A stretch of DNA of 64,000 bases, taken from assembly GCA_001599815.1 (NCBI GenBank), contig BCIA01000004.1:312862-376861 (forward strand), read 5' to 3'. The DNA is from Furcasterigmium furcatum (lineage: Eukaryota; Ascomycota; Sordariomycetes; Glomerellales; Plectosphaerellaceae). How positions within the stretch are numbered: the first letter of the stretch is position 1; each line of letters opens with the position of its first letter. The position numbers and the translations under genes were made by a program. A model generated the notes under the pieces. It ran no database searches, was not told where the DNA came from, and saw nothing but the letters and a program-made list of their open reading frames with translations. Positions 1 through 12,202 of this stretch are shown piece by piece.

Positions 1-285
1 CTCCGTGGAACTGGAGCATGACGGGCGGGGACATTCTAGGACTGCGTGTTTCCCAACACACTCGATTACTGACAGTGGGCAAAGCTTGGAAAATTTCCGT
101 CTTGAGATTAAATTTTGTAAATGAGCGTCTTGCTGCAGGGTAGTGCAAATCCACATGCCACCAAAATCCCCAACAATAACAGCCCGTACTGCATTACTAC
201 TAGTAGTACTCCGGGTGTCGAAATCCGCCTCGCGGCCCCGATGAATGAAACCCCCCTGCCGACATCACCACGCCGGGCTCGACGC

Positions 286-501
286 CTAGTAGTGGCCGTA
301 GCTGCCGTACTTTCCGTAGTTGCCGTACTTGCCGTACCCGCCCTTGGGAGGCTTGTAGGATCCGTAGTCAGCGAAGCCGGGCTCGGCCTCGGCCTCAGGA
401 GCGGGGGCGGCCTCGGGGGCGGCCTCGGCCTCGGCGACGGGGGCGGGTGCGGCGATGACGCCGGCCACGGCGAAGAGGAGAGCGGCGAGGGTCAGCTTCA
501 T
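286..501 (-). CDS. Small secreted Gly/Tyr-rich protein (71 aa)
   Basis: Single-exon gene. The first ~18 residues are a clear secretion signal (MKLTLAALLFAVAGVIA, then AAP). An Ala/Glu/Pro stretch follows (about residues 19-42), then a C-terminal tail of Lys-Tyr-Gly units (KYGNY, KYGSY, ending GHY). There are no cysteines and no dibasic Kex2 site. Function is unknown; the tail resembles cell-wall or structural Gly/Tyr-rich proteins. A TATA-like site lies about 170 nt upstream of the ATG. The nearest neighbour is the UstYa-like gene 1.8 kb away, divergently transcribed. UstYa-family enzymes act on Tyr-containing peptides, so a link is worth testing, but the lack of Lys-Arg sites argues against a typical dikaritin precursor. 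Confidence 0.75.
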   Translation of the reverse strand: MKLTLAALLFAVAGVIAAPAPVAEAEAAPEAAPAPEAEAEPGFADYGSYKPPKGGYGKYGNYGKYGSYGHY

Positions 502-2304
502 TGTGGTGGTTGGCTGGGGGTATGTGTGAGCGAGGGATCCTAGAGTATCTCACTTCTCAAGGGAGTTGGCTTACGTTGAAGTGTGGTATGTCAAAATGAG
601 GAGGATGGTCTGGGTCTGACTGGACTGAGAGGAGGGTCAGGTGAGTCGTATCATGAGGGATGAGCTCCCATTTATACACTTCTGGCTCTCTCGGCACGGT
701 CATCCTGCGCTGAGCCAGAAACACACGACGGGCTCAAGGTTATCCCCACGCCTGATTGCGTCAAAATCCCTGCTTCGACGTCATGGAGGGTTCCAGCCGG
801 GACCGCTAGCTCTGGCGTCAGTCAGTTGTTTCTGGGCGACGTGGGCGTCCAGAAGGATCTCACCTTGCCGCCCGCGAAGGGGTGGTCACTGAGACGCCCG
901 CTGTGTACCTGGTGTCGAACCAGACTTGCGGCTGACACCAAGTCCCCTTTCCGCCAACCACCCGTCCCTGGCGGGATGGCAGAGAAGGATGGAAGATCGC
1001 CCCAGCAAGCTATTCCCCATCCGTGCAGAATCCGATAGGTCGCTTCCAAACCCTGAAGATGTGGAGGGTGTGTCACTGGCAGCTCCTGTGTGGTCAGCGC
1101 TGAAGGATGCCACCTCTGCTCTCCCGCCGGCCGTGCGGCTGCGCGGGACCGGGCGTGGGCTTGAGACCTGCAGGCCGCCACGCAAGCAGTGAGATGTCTG
1201 GGCCGCGGGCGATCGCCTCAGCGCTTCGATAAGGTAGGATTTGGAATGTCCCCGAGAGCTGCGACGCAGAGAGCTGGCCTGTTCTGCTCCTGAGCCTCCA
1301 GATAACAGCTATTTCGGGCTCTTCTTTCAAGCTGCCCGCGAGACATCAACTTATAAGCGGGGCGGCCGGGTGGATCTCGGAGGGACTCGATGCCGGCCTA
1401 ACCATGTGGGGACCCCGAGCTTCCGGCACCTAGCGATGATGCATCCGGTTAGGCACGGGGACCATCTTGTCCTCTACGCTGTAGAACTGGCATCGTCTCC
1501 CCCAATTGCATTCCTGACGACGAACAAAGAATTGTCCCTCGGTGACCACTCTAGTCCATTTGCAGGTCGTCAACTGCATTCTGTCACGGTTTCCGCGCAC
1601 CCATACTGAATACGAGGTTGCTTCACTGCATGCATGGGCGACGAGCGGTAGTCATCACGGGTGTGCTGGCACCAATGTCTCAATTTGGGGGGGTAAATCC
1701 TCACGCCAGGTGATCCAGTCGGAGAGGCGGCAGAGCGCAAACACAGCAATGATTGTCCCCGCCGCCCTTGGCCTCGTTGCATACGAGGCGGGCAAGCTTG
1801 GCCCAGTGCGGGCGAGGGTGTCAGACCGGCCGGAAACGAAACGCCAGCGTTATCGATCGCCGAGAGCGAAACGTCACGGCCCTACATCGATCCAAGACAG
1901 ATCTTCGAATTTCTGCACGTATCACGCAGCCAGGCTCGCCCGTATTACCCCGCAGCCAAGCTGCCTGACCCCAACATCGTGAGCTCTTGGCCCGGAGGAG
2001 CTGTTCGGGGTTCACACACCCTCAGCCGCAAACGCCCATCGCCTTAGCGTCAGCAAACTATCGAAAGGCTCCCATCGGTCCGCACCTGGCCGAGCTCCCG
2101 CATGGAATTTGCATGATAGACGCATTCAGCTCTGGGTCTGACGGAATGCCAGAGGCGGGTGACGTGAGAGCAGGCTACAAGGGGGTTGGAGAGTTTGCTC
2201 CGGCACGGCGTTTTCTCGAGAGCTCTCTGGTCCATCGAGCTTTTTGATACTACTTTTTTCTTCACCTCATACAGCACGTCCTAGGACCATTCGGCTCCGA
2301 AACG
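502..2304. other. Intergenic region, no supported gene
   Basis: Shared upstream region of the divergent Gly/Tyr-rich and UstYa-like genes. Open frames of 60-146 codons occur on both strands, but they overlap each other, have no recognisable domain and show no third-position GC bias. I see no tRNA or transposon signature. Confidence 0.5.
671..676 (-). promoter_or_regulatory. TATA-like box of the Gly/Tyr-rich protein gene
   Basis: Read on the minus strand this is TATAAA, about 170 nt upstream of the ATG at 501. Spacing allows a normal 5' UTR. Confidence 0.4.
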
Positions 2305-3384
2305 ATGTTCACCAAGCCAGAGGAAGAATCATACCAGCCGCTGGCCGAGAGGATAGATGAGTCCGAAGAAGACGACTCCTCCCCGACGGCGTTCAACAAT
2401 GGGTCAAGAAGGTGCCCGCCGGCTCTGAAATGGATAGCTGCGGTAGCTGCCCTCGTGGCCACGAGCGTCATCTCCATGCAGTTCGGCGCCTTCATGGCAT
2501 CGAGGCCAGGCAACCTGGACGCCGAGTGCGCAGAACACACGGCCCAGTGGTGTAAGTGCGGCTCTCCCGCGTTCTATCGACCCGGTTAACATGATTCCAG
2601 CACCCGTGTTGCGAGATGTTGGCATCAGATACGAATGGAAGACCTTCAACGGATCGTTCATGCGTGAGAACATTTACCGAAAAGACGGCTCGCCCGAGGT
2701 TGACGCAGCTTGGTCGGCTCTGGGCGTGGACTGTAAGTGCGCAAGCTCAAGACCCGTCCTCCACATGACGCTGACGATGAGAAGACCGAGCAGGACCCAT
2801 CCCGACGGAAGACGGACTCGCCAGTGGCCTTGACCACTCGTACGTCCAGATGAATGAGAAGTACGGAAATGGCTTCTTCGTCAACGTGGAGGGCATGCAC
2901 CATCTTCACTGCCTGGTAAGCATCGAGACAATCAGTCATACAGCATTGCCGAGCGCCTCAGTGCCTAACTCAGGTCCGTTCCAGAACCTCGTGCGAAAAG
3001 CGCTGTACTTCAACTACGACTACTACAAAGACCTCGGAGCCCACGCCTTCAAAAACGAAGAGCACATCCTCCGGCTCCACGTCAGTAAGTCCACCAACTC
3101 CCCCCCAAACCCGCCCCCCTCAGCCCATCTGACACCACCCCCCAGCCCATTGCCTCGACATCATCCGCCAGGTACTCATGTGCAACCTCGACACCGGCGT
3201 CCTCGGCCAGGTCTGGGCCAACTCCGACGAGCCCGCGGCCTTCCCGGACTTCAACACGCACCACCGGTGCAAGAACTTCGACGACGTGAGGGCCTGGGCC
3301 GAGAAGCATCAGGGGCCCGAGGACGCGCCCGAGGACTACCTGAAAGCGCCCGAAGACGGCGATGTGATACCAGAGACCCCTTGA
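2305..3384 (+). CDS. UstYa/DUF3328-family protein
   Basis: Five exons: 2305-2551, 2601-2732, 2785-2915, 2985-3084, 3146-3384. They give 282 aa. All junctions keep phase and have GT/AG ends, although the second intron uses a weak AAG acceptor. The protein has an acidic cytosolic N terminus, one membrane segment (about residues 42-60), a YRAGPIP-type motif near 127, and the two HxxHC motifs that define the family: HHLHC (about 165-169) and HVTHC (about 202-206, split by the last intron). Characterised UstYa-type proteins carry out oxidative cyclisation, halogenation or similar steps on fungal ribosomal peptides, and some act on other metabolites. Both HxxHC motifs are intact, so the enzyme looks functional. 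No adjacent P450 or UstO-like tyrosinase gene is seen. Confidence 0.88.
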
Positions 3385-3733
3385 TCAGGCGGTCAGGGTG
3401 GCGGGGTTGTAATGTTCACGAGCTGTTAGATAGTAATACCTAGACGTTATTCATCCAGGTGCCTGGTCCCCGAGCCAGCCGATATCAGTCACACCAGCAC
3501 ATTGCTAAGCACGGTGAGTGCAGACATGCCGGGATAAAGCGCAGCGAGACCGCATCGGTTGACACGATATAGACAGGTTTGGTATCAGACAGCTATAGGA
3601 GCGTAATTGGACAAGCGAAAGAAAACAAGTAAAAGGAAGGACAGGCCCTGCCCTCCGTGATGCGATGCCCAAACGCCTCGCTCAATTGACAAATTACGAC
3701 GGCAGCAACAGCTTCCCCTCCCGGTGACGCCTC
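3385..3733. other. Intergenic, convergent 3' ends
   Basis: About 350 nt between the convergent UstYa-like and coiled-coil genes. It should hold both 3' UTRs. No gene seen. Confidence 0.5.
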
Positions 3734-6547
3734 TCAGCCCGTGACCCTCCTGACCCAGAGCGTGGTGGGCTCATACTCGGCGTTCTTGTCGAGCCTCTTG
3801 TACGCGCGATGGAGCTTGAGGCCGAGCTCGTACTCCTCGCGCTGCACATCCGAAAGTTCGGCCCTCAGCGCCTCGACCTTCCGCTTCTCAGCCTCGCGCT
3901 TGTGGAGCACAGCTTGGCTCGCCATGAGGTTATCCTGGGGCATGAGCTCCGTCATCTGCTTGATCGCCGTGTTGATGTTGATACGTCGGTTGCCCAGGGC
4001 CTCGAGGCGGGCGTTGAGATGAGCAACGCGGTCGTTCGCAGACATAAGCTCGGGCGGCGCAAGCGGCAGGGCCTTGCTCATCGAGAGCATCGAATCCGTC
4101 CGGCCGCTGTCGCGTCCTCTGGGTCCAATGCCCTTGTGCTGGCTCGGCAGTTGTGCACGCGCAGCCGTGGGGGAGGGCGACGCCTCGCCAGAGCTGGAGG
4201 CATAGGGCGACGACATGGAAATCTTGAAGGGCTGGTCGGTGTTGATGGCCGGGCTGGTGCTTCCGAGGCAGACCGGACGTCTGCGATCCATGACCGACTC
4301 GAATTGCGAGGGTGGTGTCGGCAAGGGGGGCTGGTCAGAATCGGCCGACGGACGAGGCGATCCGGCAGCAGCCGAAGTAGCGTAGGTGGTGACGCTGAAC
4401 CTGGATGGCGGTTGAATCCAGGCTTCGGCAGGGGCTTGTGCGAAATGATCGACTGGCGGATCCTCAGAGTAGGGAGCGGGAGGCTTCTCGGTGGGTACGG
4501 GGGTCTGCTGCGGAGAGTAGACGCTGGAGGAGTATGACAGGTGAGGGTTGTGGTGAGGTTTGTTAAGAGCAAGGGGATTGATAGCCTGGGGTGGTTTCCT
4601 GCGGATGGCCTTCTGCTGATCGGGGACAGCGAGAATAGGGGTCGGCTGCTGCTGGCCGGGGCCACCATGGGAGCCCGCATCGGTCACGGCTTTGGCCGCG
4701 GGAGCGGGCGCATGAGGGCCCAAACGAGCGTCATCTCCGCTCGGAGGACTGGGATAGGCTTGGGCGCCGAGCTGAGACGATTGAGCGACAGGAGGAGGGC
4801 TGGGCGTTTGCTGGCCCGGATGGGTAGGTGTTTCAGGGGCGGCCGCGTTGGGCGCCGCCGACACATGGGACGAAGCCGTTGGCGTCTGATGCGGAGGGCT
4901 GCCGGCGGCGTCGCGGAAACCGGAGCTCGAGACGCGCTTGCTGCTCCTGCGGGGGACATTCAACGGCGGCACGGCGGTGGTGTCGGCCACGGGCTCGACG
5001 AGGGTCGTCCGCCCGCTGGCGCCGCGCCAGCCGGGGCGCTGATCCAGGGGCATCGGAGCCGTGACCGGCGCAGAGATGGCCGGCCTTCCGGGGACGTCAT
5101 CCTTGGCCGCTCCACCGGACCTGAGCTTGCGGACGCGGTCCCCGAACGACTGGACTACGTTCCTATCCTGGCGCTGTGCCGGCGGAGTGCGCAGCTGGAC
5201 CTGAGGGCGCTGGCCGACCTCCTGGGCGAACTCCTGGGGCCTGACCTGTCCCGCGCGGCCCGTGGTCGTCGGCTCGCCCGTCAGGTCGTCCCACTTGGTA
5301 GCCGAGAGGTTCCGCAGTCGCTCCCGCGACTTTGTCTCACGTAGGGTCGCCGTGGCGGCCTGCTGGTTCTGTCGTTTCTCGCGGCGCATGGTCGGGATGA
5401 AGCTTCGCGCCTGCGGCGCCTGGTTTTCCTTTTCCCTCTGCTGCTCTTCGAGGTATCGTTGGTGGTGCGCCCTGGCTATGTCGAGCTGAGACAGCGCGGG
5501 GTGCGTTTCCTCGATGGGCGAGACATCTTGGTCGTCGGGGAGGCGTCTGTTGAAGAAGAGGCACGTGGTCAGCAACCCAAGAACAGGGACCGTCAGGACA
5601 GGAAACGAGAAAATCATGGCTGGTGTCTGGATTTCGCTGAAGCCGCCGCCAAACCGGTTGGTGTCTGGCGGAGGAACCGCGTTGCAGCAGCCCAAGTGCA
5701 GGCGCAAGGACACCTTGCGGTACGGCGCGGGAAGGAGCGGCGGGGAAAGACTCACGCATTGCGAGCAGAGGCAACCTCGGGGGAGCTCGGTGGGGAGACA
5801 TCCGCCACTGTCGAGCCGTAGTCCTTTCGAGTAGCCACGTTTGCGGATCTCGCCTTGAGCGGGGAATTCGAGCTGGAGGATTGCGAGTGGGAGGAGTCGG
5901 GGCGGTCGTCGCTTCTGGCAGGGGAGGAGTCAGCAAGTGAATGGAAAGAGAGAAAGCGACAGTCGAGGGCGGGCCGGGCGTGACAGAAGACACGGGCAGC
6001 AGCGGGTGGGAATCGGACACAGCACGTGCGTGCGCCGGGGTTTAATTGGGCGAGGGGCAGTTGAGGGCATCGCGAGAATTGCGCGCATCCCAAGAACACC
6101 AGCAAGCACTCACTGTTCAAGTTGTTGGCTCAAGTCGACCCTGTGCGCGACGCCTCGTCGGATCTCGTAGCGTCTGGTCGTCGGGGCCTGATCAATGCCG
6201 AGGCCGCTCAGCAGGTCGAAGTCTGGGTGCCAGCTGTCGTCCTTGTCGAGTTTCGTGGCGGGAGAGAGCGTGTGCCGCGAGCTGCGTCGCGAGAGAGTGG
6301 CCACGGGTCTGCTGAAGAGGGGCTGGAGGAGTGAGGATGTCCTGGAGTCGGAGACAATCGTACTGGCACTGGTGACGTGTCCGTGGCGGCGAGGGGAGAG
6401 AGGGAACGTCTTCTGCCTGAGTTGTTGCTGATGATGATGATGTTGCTGCGCCTCGGGGCTGGTGTTGGCTGTGGCCAAATGCTGGGGGCTCAATGGCAGC
6501 GTGCCAGTGGCGACTGGCGCCAGTGCGGGCCTAATGCGGTCCCACAT
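3734..6547 (-). CDS. Large Pro/Ser-rich protein with one membrane segment and a C-terminal coiled coil
   Basis: Three exons on the minus strand: 6547-6114, 5914-5756, 5636-3734, giving 831 aa. Phases fit at both junctions (donors GTGAGTG and GTGAGTC; acceptors CCAG and TTCAG). The N-terminal ~195 residues are Ser/His/Gln-rich and polar. A hydrophobic segment (IFSFPVLTVPVLGLLTTCLF, about residues 206-225) is followed by Arg-Arg. A long disordered Pro/Ser/Gln region follows. The last ~100 residues form a predicted coiled coil with many Ala/Leu/Glu/Arg (for example VEALRAELSDVQREEYELGL). I do not recognise the family. An alternative is that translation starts at the Met just before the membrane segment, making the two upstream exons 5' UTR; their protein-like frame and exact phase argue for inclusion. 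Confidence 0.68.
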
Positions 6548-7967
6548 GACGGCGGCGGCCCCTGCTGAAAGGCCGGCGCGCTCAGCTCACTCAGCTGTAA
6601 CGACTGGCTCTCCAGGCCCCGGACCGTTTTTTTGACGCCTCCTGGGCGGCCGTTGTTTTGGACCCTGGACGACTCCGAGCTGCAAACACGCGCTGTCGTT
6701 CGACCAGCCCTACCGTCTGCCCAAAGATCCCACCGCGAGCGGAGCCTCGAGTGATCAGCGGTGTTCCTTGATTTCCGTCAGATGGATGAATCCCTCCGCT
6801 CCAAGGCCAGTTGGCCAGTTGCCAGTCAAGTCCGTCGCCAGCCAAGGATTCCAGAAGTGTGGACTTGCTGTCCTGTCGATCGAGGTCGGGTCGTCAACCC
6901 CGGGATTCCGTGGAAAGCAACCCTCCAAGCGTTCGTCCGCTCGCCAGGGGCCGGTCCCCGTCTTGATATAAATGCCCGATGAACACGACCGCGTGTCTGG
7001 CCGAGTCCTGCTTGTTGTCGTCTGCCAGCGCGCGCGACGTCGATGCTGGAATGGTGGCGCCTCCCAAGGGGCTCATCTGCCGTGTCGCAAAGCGGGCGAT
7101 CCTTGGCCTCTCGTTCGTCGACGGCGTGCAAAGGGTCGAATGAGGGAACACCTTCGCCCGTCCAATCTCAGGCGGGCGACGTGACGTCCATATACAACCC
7201 GGGTCGGGAGCAGAGGCACCGAGTTTCGTCTGAGCCTGCTGGCTGGCTCTTACGGGACCGCACACAAATAAGATGAGGATGGAGTCTCTCCCACTCGTTG
7301 TCAGGGACGCAAACTCGCCGACGGGCGAGGTCATACGTCAAGCGTCCAATATTACGAAAAAGAGCCATCAGCCCGGCCGCCTCAGTCCCCATCGCAGCGG
7401 CACATGAGCCTGTCACGGCTGGGGGCGCGGTGGATTCGCCTCTTTCTTCGAGTATCGATAGCTTGGCCTCGACGACGAATTGCTTGCTCAGTCCATCATG
7501 ATCAGATCCGTTGGCTGTCACTGGCCACGGACCCTCCTCACCGGCAATAGTTAGGTGGTCTTCCACTCTCACCTGTCGCCGCTAGCTCGATCAAGCAACT
7601 GCCAGGGCGCCCACGGCAGCCCGGCAGTCCGGGAGGTCTTCAGGGGCGGGTCGGCAACAAGTCTGCCTCTGTGCCGTGCCTGTGCTCGACATTTACTCCG
7701 ATGTACGAGGAAGGTCGTACAGGAGAGCTTCGTTTCGTCGGCATGTGCCTCTAGAAGATCAATCATGTGAGACTCCTCCTGCTGACCACGCTTACTTGGT
7801 GCTTTTAAGCATATGCAACCCCGGAGCAGCGTGTTTCCAGTCTCATCGACGGTGCCGTGACATTCCGCCCTCCGCCAAGCCAGGGGCCCCCCTTGCTTCC
7901 AATTTAGGCCCATTCCCCGTCCGCCACTAAATGAGAAATGGCAGGGGTCGAACGGCGTTTCAGAATC
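6548..7967. other. Intergenic region, no supported gene
   Basis: 1.4 kb between two minus-strand genes; it includes the promoter of the coiled-coil gene. Overlapping short open frames on both strands show no domain or codon bias. Confidence 0.5.
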
Positions 7968-9047
7968 CTACTCTAATTGGAGTAGTTGACGTGCGCGGTA
8001 GCAGTGCTCGATATGATCCAAAAACCCGCTCATCGACCGCAGCCGGGACGTTGCCGCAAGAAGTGGACGGCGCGGACCAACGCCTGGGGGAACAAGCTCC
8101 GACAATACACTGGCGGGCAACTCGCCTCGCCGATGAATCTCATACAAGTACGTGGTACGGCATCCTCGACACACACGTCCGTAATCCGCCCCGGACTCCG
8201 TCAGGTACGGGAAGCGAATGGGTGCCATGCCGCCAAAGTCGTCCTCCACCGTGGTCGACTTCGACGGCAGTCGTGATAAGTCGCAGCCCGGAGGTTCGAG
8301 TGGCGCCGCGTGAAGCTGCTTGAGAACCCAGAACTGCTTCGTGGTCATTTTCTCGGTGCGCTCTATCGGGTTGAACTTTGCTAGGTTTTCGATCGACCCA
8401 TGGACCTCGATTCCCAGCTGCTTCGCCTGCTTCACGCAGACGAGGCGATATACCCGGCGGCGCATGACTTGGAACCTGACGCAGTACATGCCAGGTATGC
8501 TATACATGACGGGGATCCTCCCAAGCTGCCTGTTCGTCAGGCCGAAGCACTGCTTGGCGATGGCCGGTGTTGTCATCCGAAAGGCGTGGTTCTGGTGCAG
8601 GCATTCGAAGCAGACTCTCTCGCAGGGTGGCAAGAACAGGAAGCCGCCAAAGTCGAAGCAAGAGGCGCACTTGTCTGATCGGAGCGTCTGGCGCAGCAAA
8701 AGGGCGGAATGATAGCGGAGGAGCCGCGTTTCTCCCAACGCAGTCAACACATTGGGCGCGTGCTCCATCACCTCTCTGTATGCCGGCAAGGCCTCGACGA
8801 CCGCCTGTCCCCGGAGAGACGCACGGGAGAGTCGCGAAAGGGACTGGAAGTCCACGAGGTTAAGGACAAGCAGTAAGAGCTCAACGGGCAGGACGTCGAG
8901 TGAGCCGAGCGATGGGCAAGACACCTCACGGCGTATCCCTGAAGGCCGTGCTGGGGCGACATTCCGTATCATTCCCTGAAGATCTAGCTCCATGGTGCAG
9001 GTGAGCTTTGAGATGAGCGCCTCGGAGGCTGCTGGGTGGGATGCCAT
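7968..9047 (-). CDS. F-box protein with Cys-rich C-terminal part
   Basis: Single exon, 359 aa. A degenerate F-box lies at about residues 45-90 (SLDVLPVELLLLVLNLVDFQ, then a Leu-Ser-Arg-rich helix). It is followed by clustered Cys pairs typical of fungal F-box proteins: CASCFDFGG, CERVCFEC (about 130-155) and CRGC (about 297). These probably bind zinc. The F-box would dock on Skp1 in an SCF ubiquitin ligase, and the C-terminal part would bind an unknown substrate. Family assignment is by motif only. Length and architecture match the many expanded, fast-evolving F-box genes of Sordariomycetes. Confidence 0.78.
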   Translation of the reverse strand: MASHPAASEALISKLTCTMELDLQGMIRNVAPARPSGIRREVSCPSLGSLDVLPVELLLLVLNLVDFQSLSRLSRASLRGQAVVEALPAYREVMEHAPNVLTALGETRLLRYHSALLLRQTLRSDKCASCFDFGGFLFLPPCERVCFECLHQNHAFRMTTPAIAKQCFGLTNRQLGRIPVMYSIPGMYCVRFQVMRRRVYRLVCVKQAKQLGIEVHGSIENLAKFNPIERTEKMTTKQFWVLKQLHAAPLEPPGCDLSRLPSKSTTVEDDFGGMAPIRFPYLTESGADYGRVCRGCRTTYLYEIHRRGELPASVLSELVPPGVGPRRPLLAATSRLRSMSGFLDHIEHCYRARQLLQLE

Positions 9048-9821
9048 TATCTCAGGTGAAGCCAGCCATGAAGCAGGGTAGTGTCAAGCAGTGTGCCCTC
9101 CGATCGTGTTTGTTGACCGGCAGTTTGCACTGCAGGAGTTGTCGATGCTCAAACAGCGAGACATTGTTCAGCACAGACCTCCACGGAGGGTGGGCGATGC
9201 GGGCGTCCGGAGGAGCACATGGACCGTGCCCGGCCCGCCGTTTGGTGACACCTGCAGAGCCAGGGGTGGTGAGACCTCAAATTCCACCCGACAGGAATGT
9301 ATGGCCAGCGACGCTTCAAGTTGCAACACCATCCCCCAGAGATAATCACCACGAAGTCACAGCCAACCATCTCCGCTCCGTGGCGAGTGTCTAAGAACAG
9401 AGCATTCCAGACTCACCGCCCATCTTCAACAGCTGAACCCCCACGTTTCACCATCAGACATCTCGGCCGGCAACGAGCAACACCTCGTCGTATTAACGGC
9501 ATCCCCCACCAGACCATCCTGCAGATGAAGCATCTCTAGAAGCTGGCTGTGATGCATATGCGTGCTACCTAAATATGTCATGATCCGTACCTGTCGGGCT
9601 GAATGACGCCAGATGAACAGCAAAGTGGTATCGTAGTGCGCGCCCGAAATCCCGCCCGTTCCATAACCCAATATCCCCCATCTCATGAAGCATCCCTCCC
9701 CGTAACGCCGTCCCTACAATGATCAAGACGAGAATCTCAACGGGAGCGCCGGGAACCAGGGCCAGGCACACCAAGGCAAGCAACGGTCTTGGTTCTATAT
9801 CCGCCGCCTGTCCACGGCTCC
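9048..9821. other. Intergenic region, no supported gene
   Basis: Holds the promoter of the F-box gene and the 3' flank of the C2H2 gene. Short open frames only. Confidence 0.5.
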
Positions 9822-12202
9822 TCACTCCGCGGGAATGTCACTCCCCGAGTCGGAGCTCGACTCCACATCCACGGGCTCCTCCCGCGAGACGCCCCGCCCG
9901 GCAATCCCCATCGATATCCTCTGCGGCTGGGACCCCCCGTACGACGAGTGCGGCCGCGGCGCGCCCGGGCCCGCCAGCTTCGTCGGGTCCTGCGTCACGG
10001 CCGTCGCGCTCGAGCCCGTCAGGCCGCCCGTCAACTGCGACACGGCCAGCTTCTTGATAGGCGGCAGCGACGACGACCAGTCCTCCTCCAGGGGCCGCTT
10101 GGCCCCGTTCGGCCTGGGGATGTTAGCCGCCGTCCACTGGCTGGACGAGGGGGTGGTCGATGCCGCCGACGGCGGTCCCTGTGGCGTGGCCGGGGGCGGC
10201 TTGATCGGCGTCGCCACGGCCGGCAGTCCGAGGCGTTCCCTCTCCGCCGCCATGGCTGCGGGTCCCCGCCGCTCCCGCAGCCGGATACCGTACTTCTTCC
10301 GGATCTGGCTCTGCTTCGTGGCGTGGCTGTTCTTCAGGCTTGCCAAGCGCTTGTCGAGGCTGCTGGGCTCCCATGTGCGGCGGGCCTCATCGATCTTCAG
10401 TTTGAACGAGTCCTCCGCGGCCTTCATCTCGTTGTCCATCCTGATCTTCTGCTCAGGGGTGAGATGAGCAGCCGCTCGACTTGCAGAGGAGTTGAAGTTG
10501 TCGGTGGGATAGGGCGTCACCACTGTGGGCGTCTTGGGCGTGCTATTGGCCACCGGTCCCGCCGGAGGTTGTTGTGATGGAAGGTCGCTTTGCACCAGCG
10601 GCGAGTGGGCTGGAGCGGGGGGCGCAGAAGACGGGGTCGCGGAAGCCGGGGGCATAGGGGCAGAGTTGGGCAGTGGCTCCGGCGCCCTGGCAGGCTGAGC
10701 AGGCGTTGTGGGCGGCTGCGCAGGCGTCGTGGACGGCGGCGCAGATGGAGACGTGGTTGTAGGGGGACCGTCGGTAAAGTCTCCGCATACCTTGTGTCGC
10801 GTGTGGTACTGGAGTCCCATGGGACTCGTGAAACCCATGCCGCAGAACGGGCACCGATTGTAGTATCCCTTCCCTTGCTTTCCTTCTGGCTCACCCTTCA
10901 GGCAGACTCGTTTCTTGATGTGCTAGAACACGGATGTCAGAATGGGCCCCAGGGGTCAGGTGGCGGTAGTGGTGGACTCACGTAGGAATGTGCCGACGGG
11001 GCCTTGAAGATTCGGCCACAGTCCCCGCATTGTGGTAAGCTTCGTTTCCCGTTAGGCATGGCCTTCTGTGCAAGCGGTGGCAATTGGGGCCGCGCCGGCG
11101 GCTGACCCTGCGCTGCTGCTTCGGCCTGTGGTGGCTGCTGGCCTTGAGCTGGCGGATGCCACGGCGCTGGCGGCTGGCCATTCACTATCTGCTGGAACTG
11201 AGGGGGCTGATGAACTTGGTTTGGCATTGCCCCTTGTGCAGGCCGAGGCTGAGATGGGTGTTGCTGCTGCTGTAGCTGCTGCGGCTGCTGCGGTGGTGGC
11301 GGAGGTAGCGGTGGCTCCGGCTCCGGCTCGTCCTCCTCCTCAATGTCACCAACGTCGTAGCCCAGCCGCTCCGCCCTCGCCAGCGAGTTCAGCAGCGTCT
11401 TCGCCGGGATCGAATAAAGCCGCTGCGCAACCGCCTTGTCGAGGAACTTCGGGCCGGCCTTGGAGAGCAGGATGTCCGCGACGTCGTCGAGGAGCTGCCT
11501 CGACATGGCGCCCGCGACCTGCACCTTGGTGGCGTGGACCAGCGTCTCGCCGAAATCCCGCATGGCGCGCTGGAGACTGGCCGGGCGCGCGTTGTGGACC
11601 GAGGCGTTCATAATGAAGGCGGTGTGGTAGTCGGAGCCGATGAGGCACCGCTGCCAGTTGTCCCGGACGACTCGCCGCACGGCCGCGGTCGATACGGACT
11701 GGAGGCAGAGCGCGAGCCGGTCGCACTGCTGCAGGAATGACGGGTCGTGCAGCTCCGCGTGGGACCTTTCCGGTGAGATCGCAGTCGCGATGTGCGGTGC
11801 TTGCACACGCTGATGGTGAGCAGGGGGCGGTTGTGTAGCTGGAGGTTGATGTAGGTATTGGTTTGCCGGGCCAGGGTGCGCCTTGAGCATGCCGAAAAGG
11901 GGACCTGGAGCCTGGGTCATCTGCGGCGTCATGGGAGAAGCCGGATGGCCGCCATCCTGGCGAGGCACTTGCGGTGGCCGAGACTGGGTCGGCAATGCTG
12001 GAGAGGCGGATGCTGTGGTGGACTGTGTTGCCGGTGGTGGTATAATAGAGGCGATAGACGGCAGCGACTCCGGTCTGCTAGGGAGGACCGGTGAGGCCTG
12101 CGGCGGCGGCGCGACGGAGGCCGAATTTCCCGACTCGTCTTTGCCATCCTGGGGGGCTGCCGGAGAGGCGTCGGCGGCCTCTGCCGACGTCTCAGGCGGC
12201 AT
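9822..12202 (-). CDS. C2H2-type zinc-finger protein, Pro/Gln-rich
   Basis: Two exons: 12202-10982 and 10922-9822, giving 773 aa with a 59-nt intron (GTGAGTC...TTCTAG, phase 0). The intron falls inside the first zinc finger, and joining restores it. The two fingers have a CxxC...HxxxxxC layout (CGDCGRIF... and CPFCGMGF...HTRHKVC; about residues 390-455). A structured helical region at about 155-280 (LHDPSFLQQCDRLALCLQ onward) precedes the Gln/Pro-rich linker. The C-terminal third contains a charged helical segment (LTPEQKIRMDNEMKAAEDSF) and a basic patch. It is probably a nuclear regulator or chromatin-associated protein; the finger spacing is not that of a standard DNA-binding array. No specific orthologue recognised. 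Confidence 0.82.

Noticed and set aside
900..960. Possible tRNA T-arm (TGGTTCGACACCA on the minus strand)
   Set aside because: No A box, acceptor stem or anticodon arm at the right distance.
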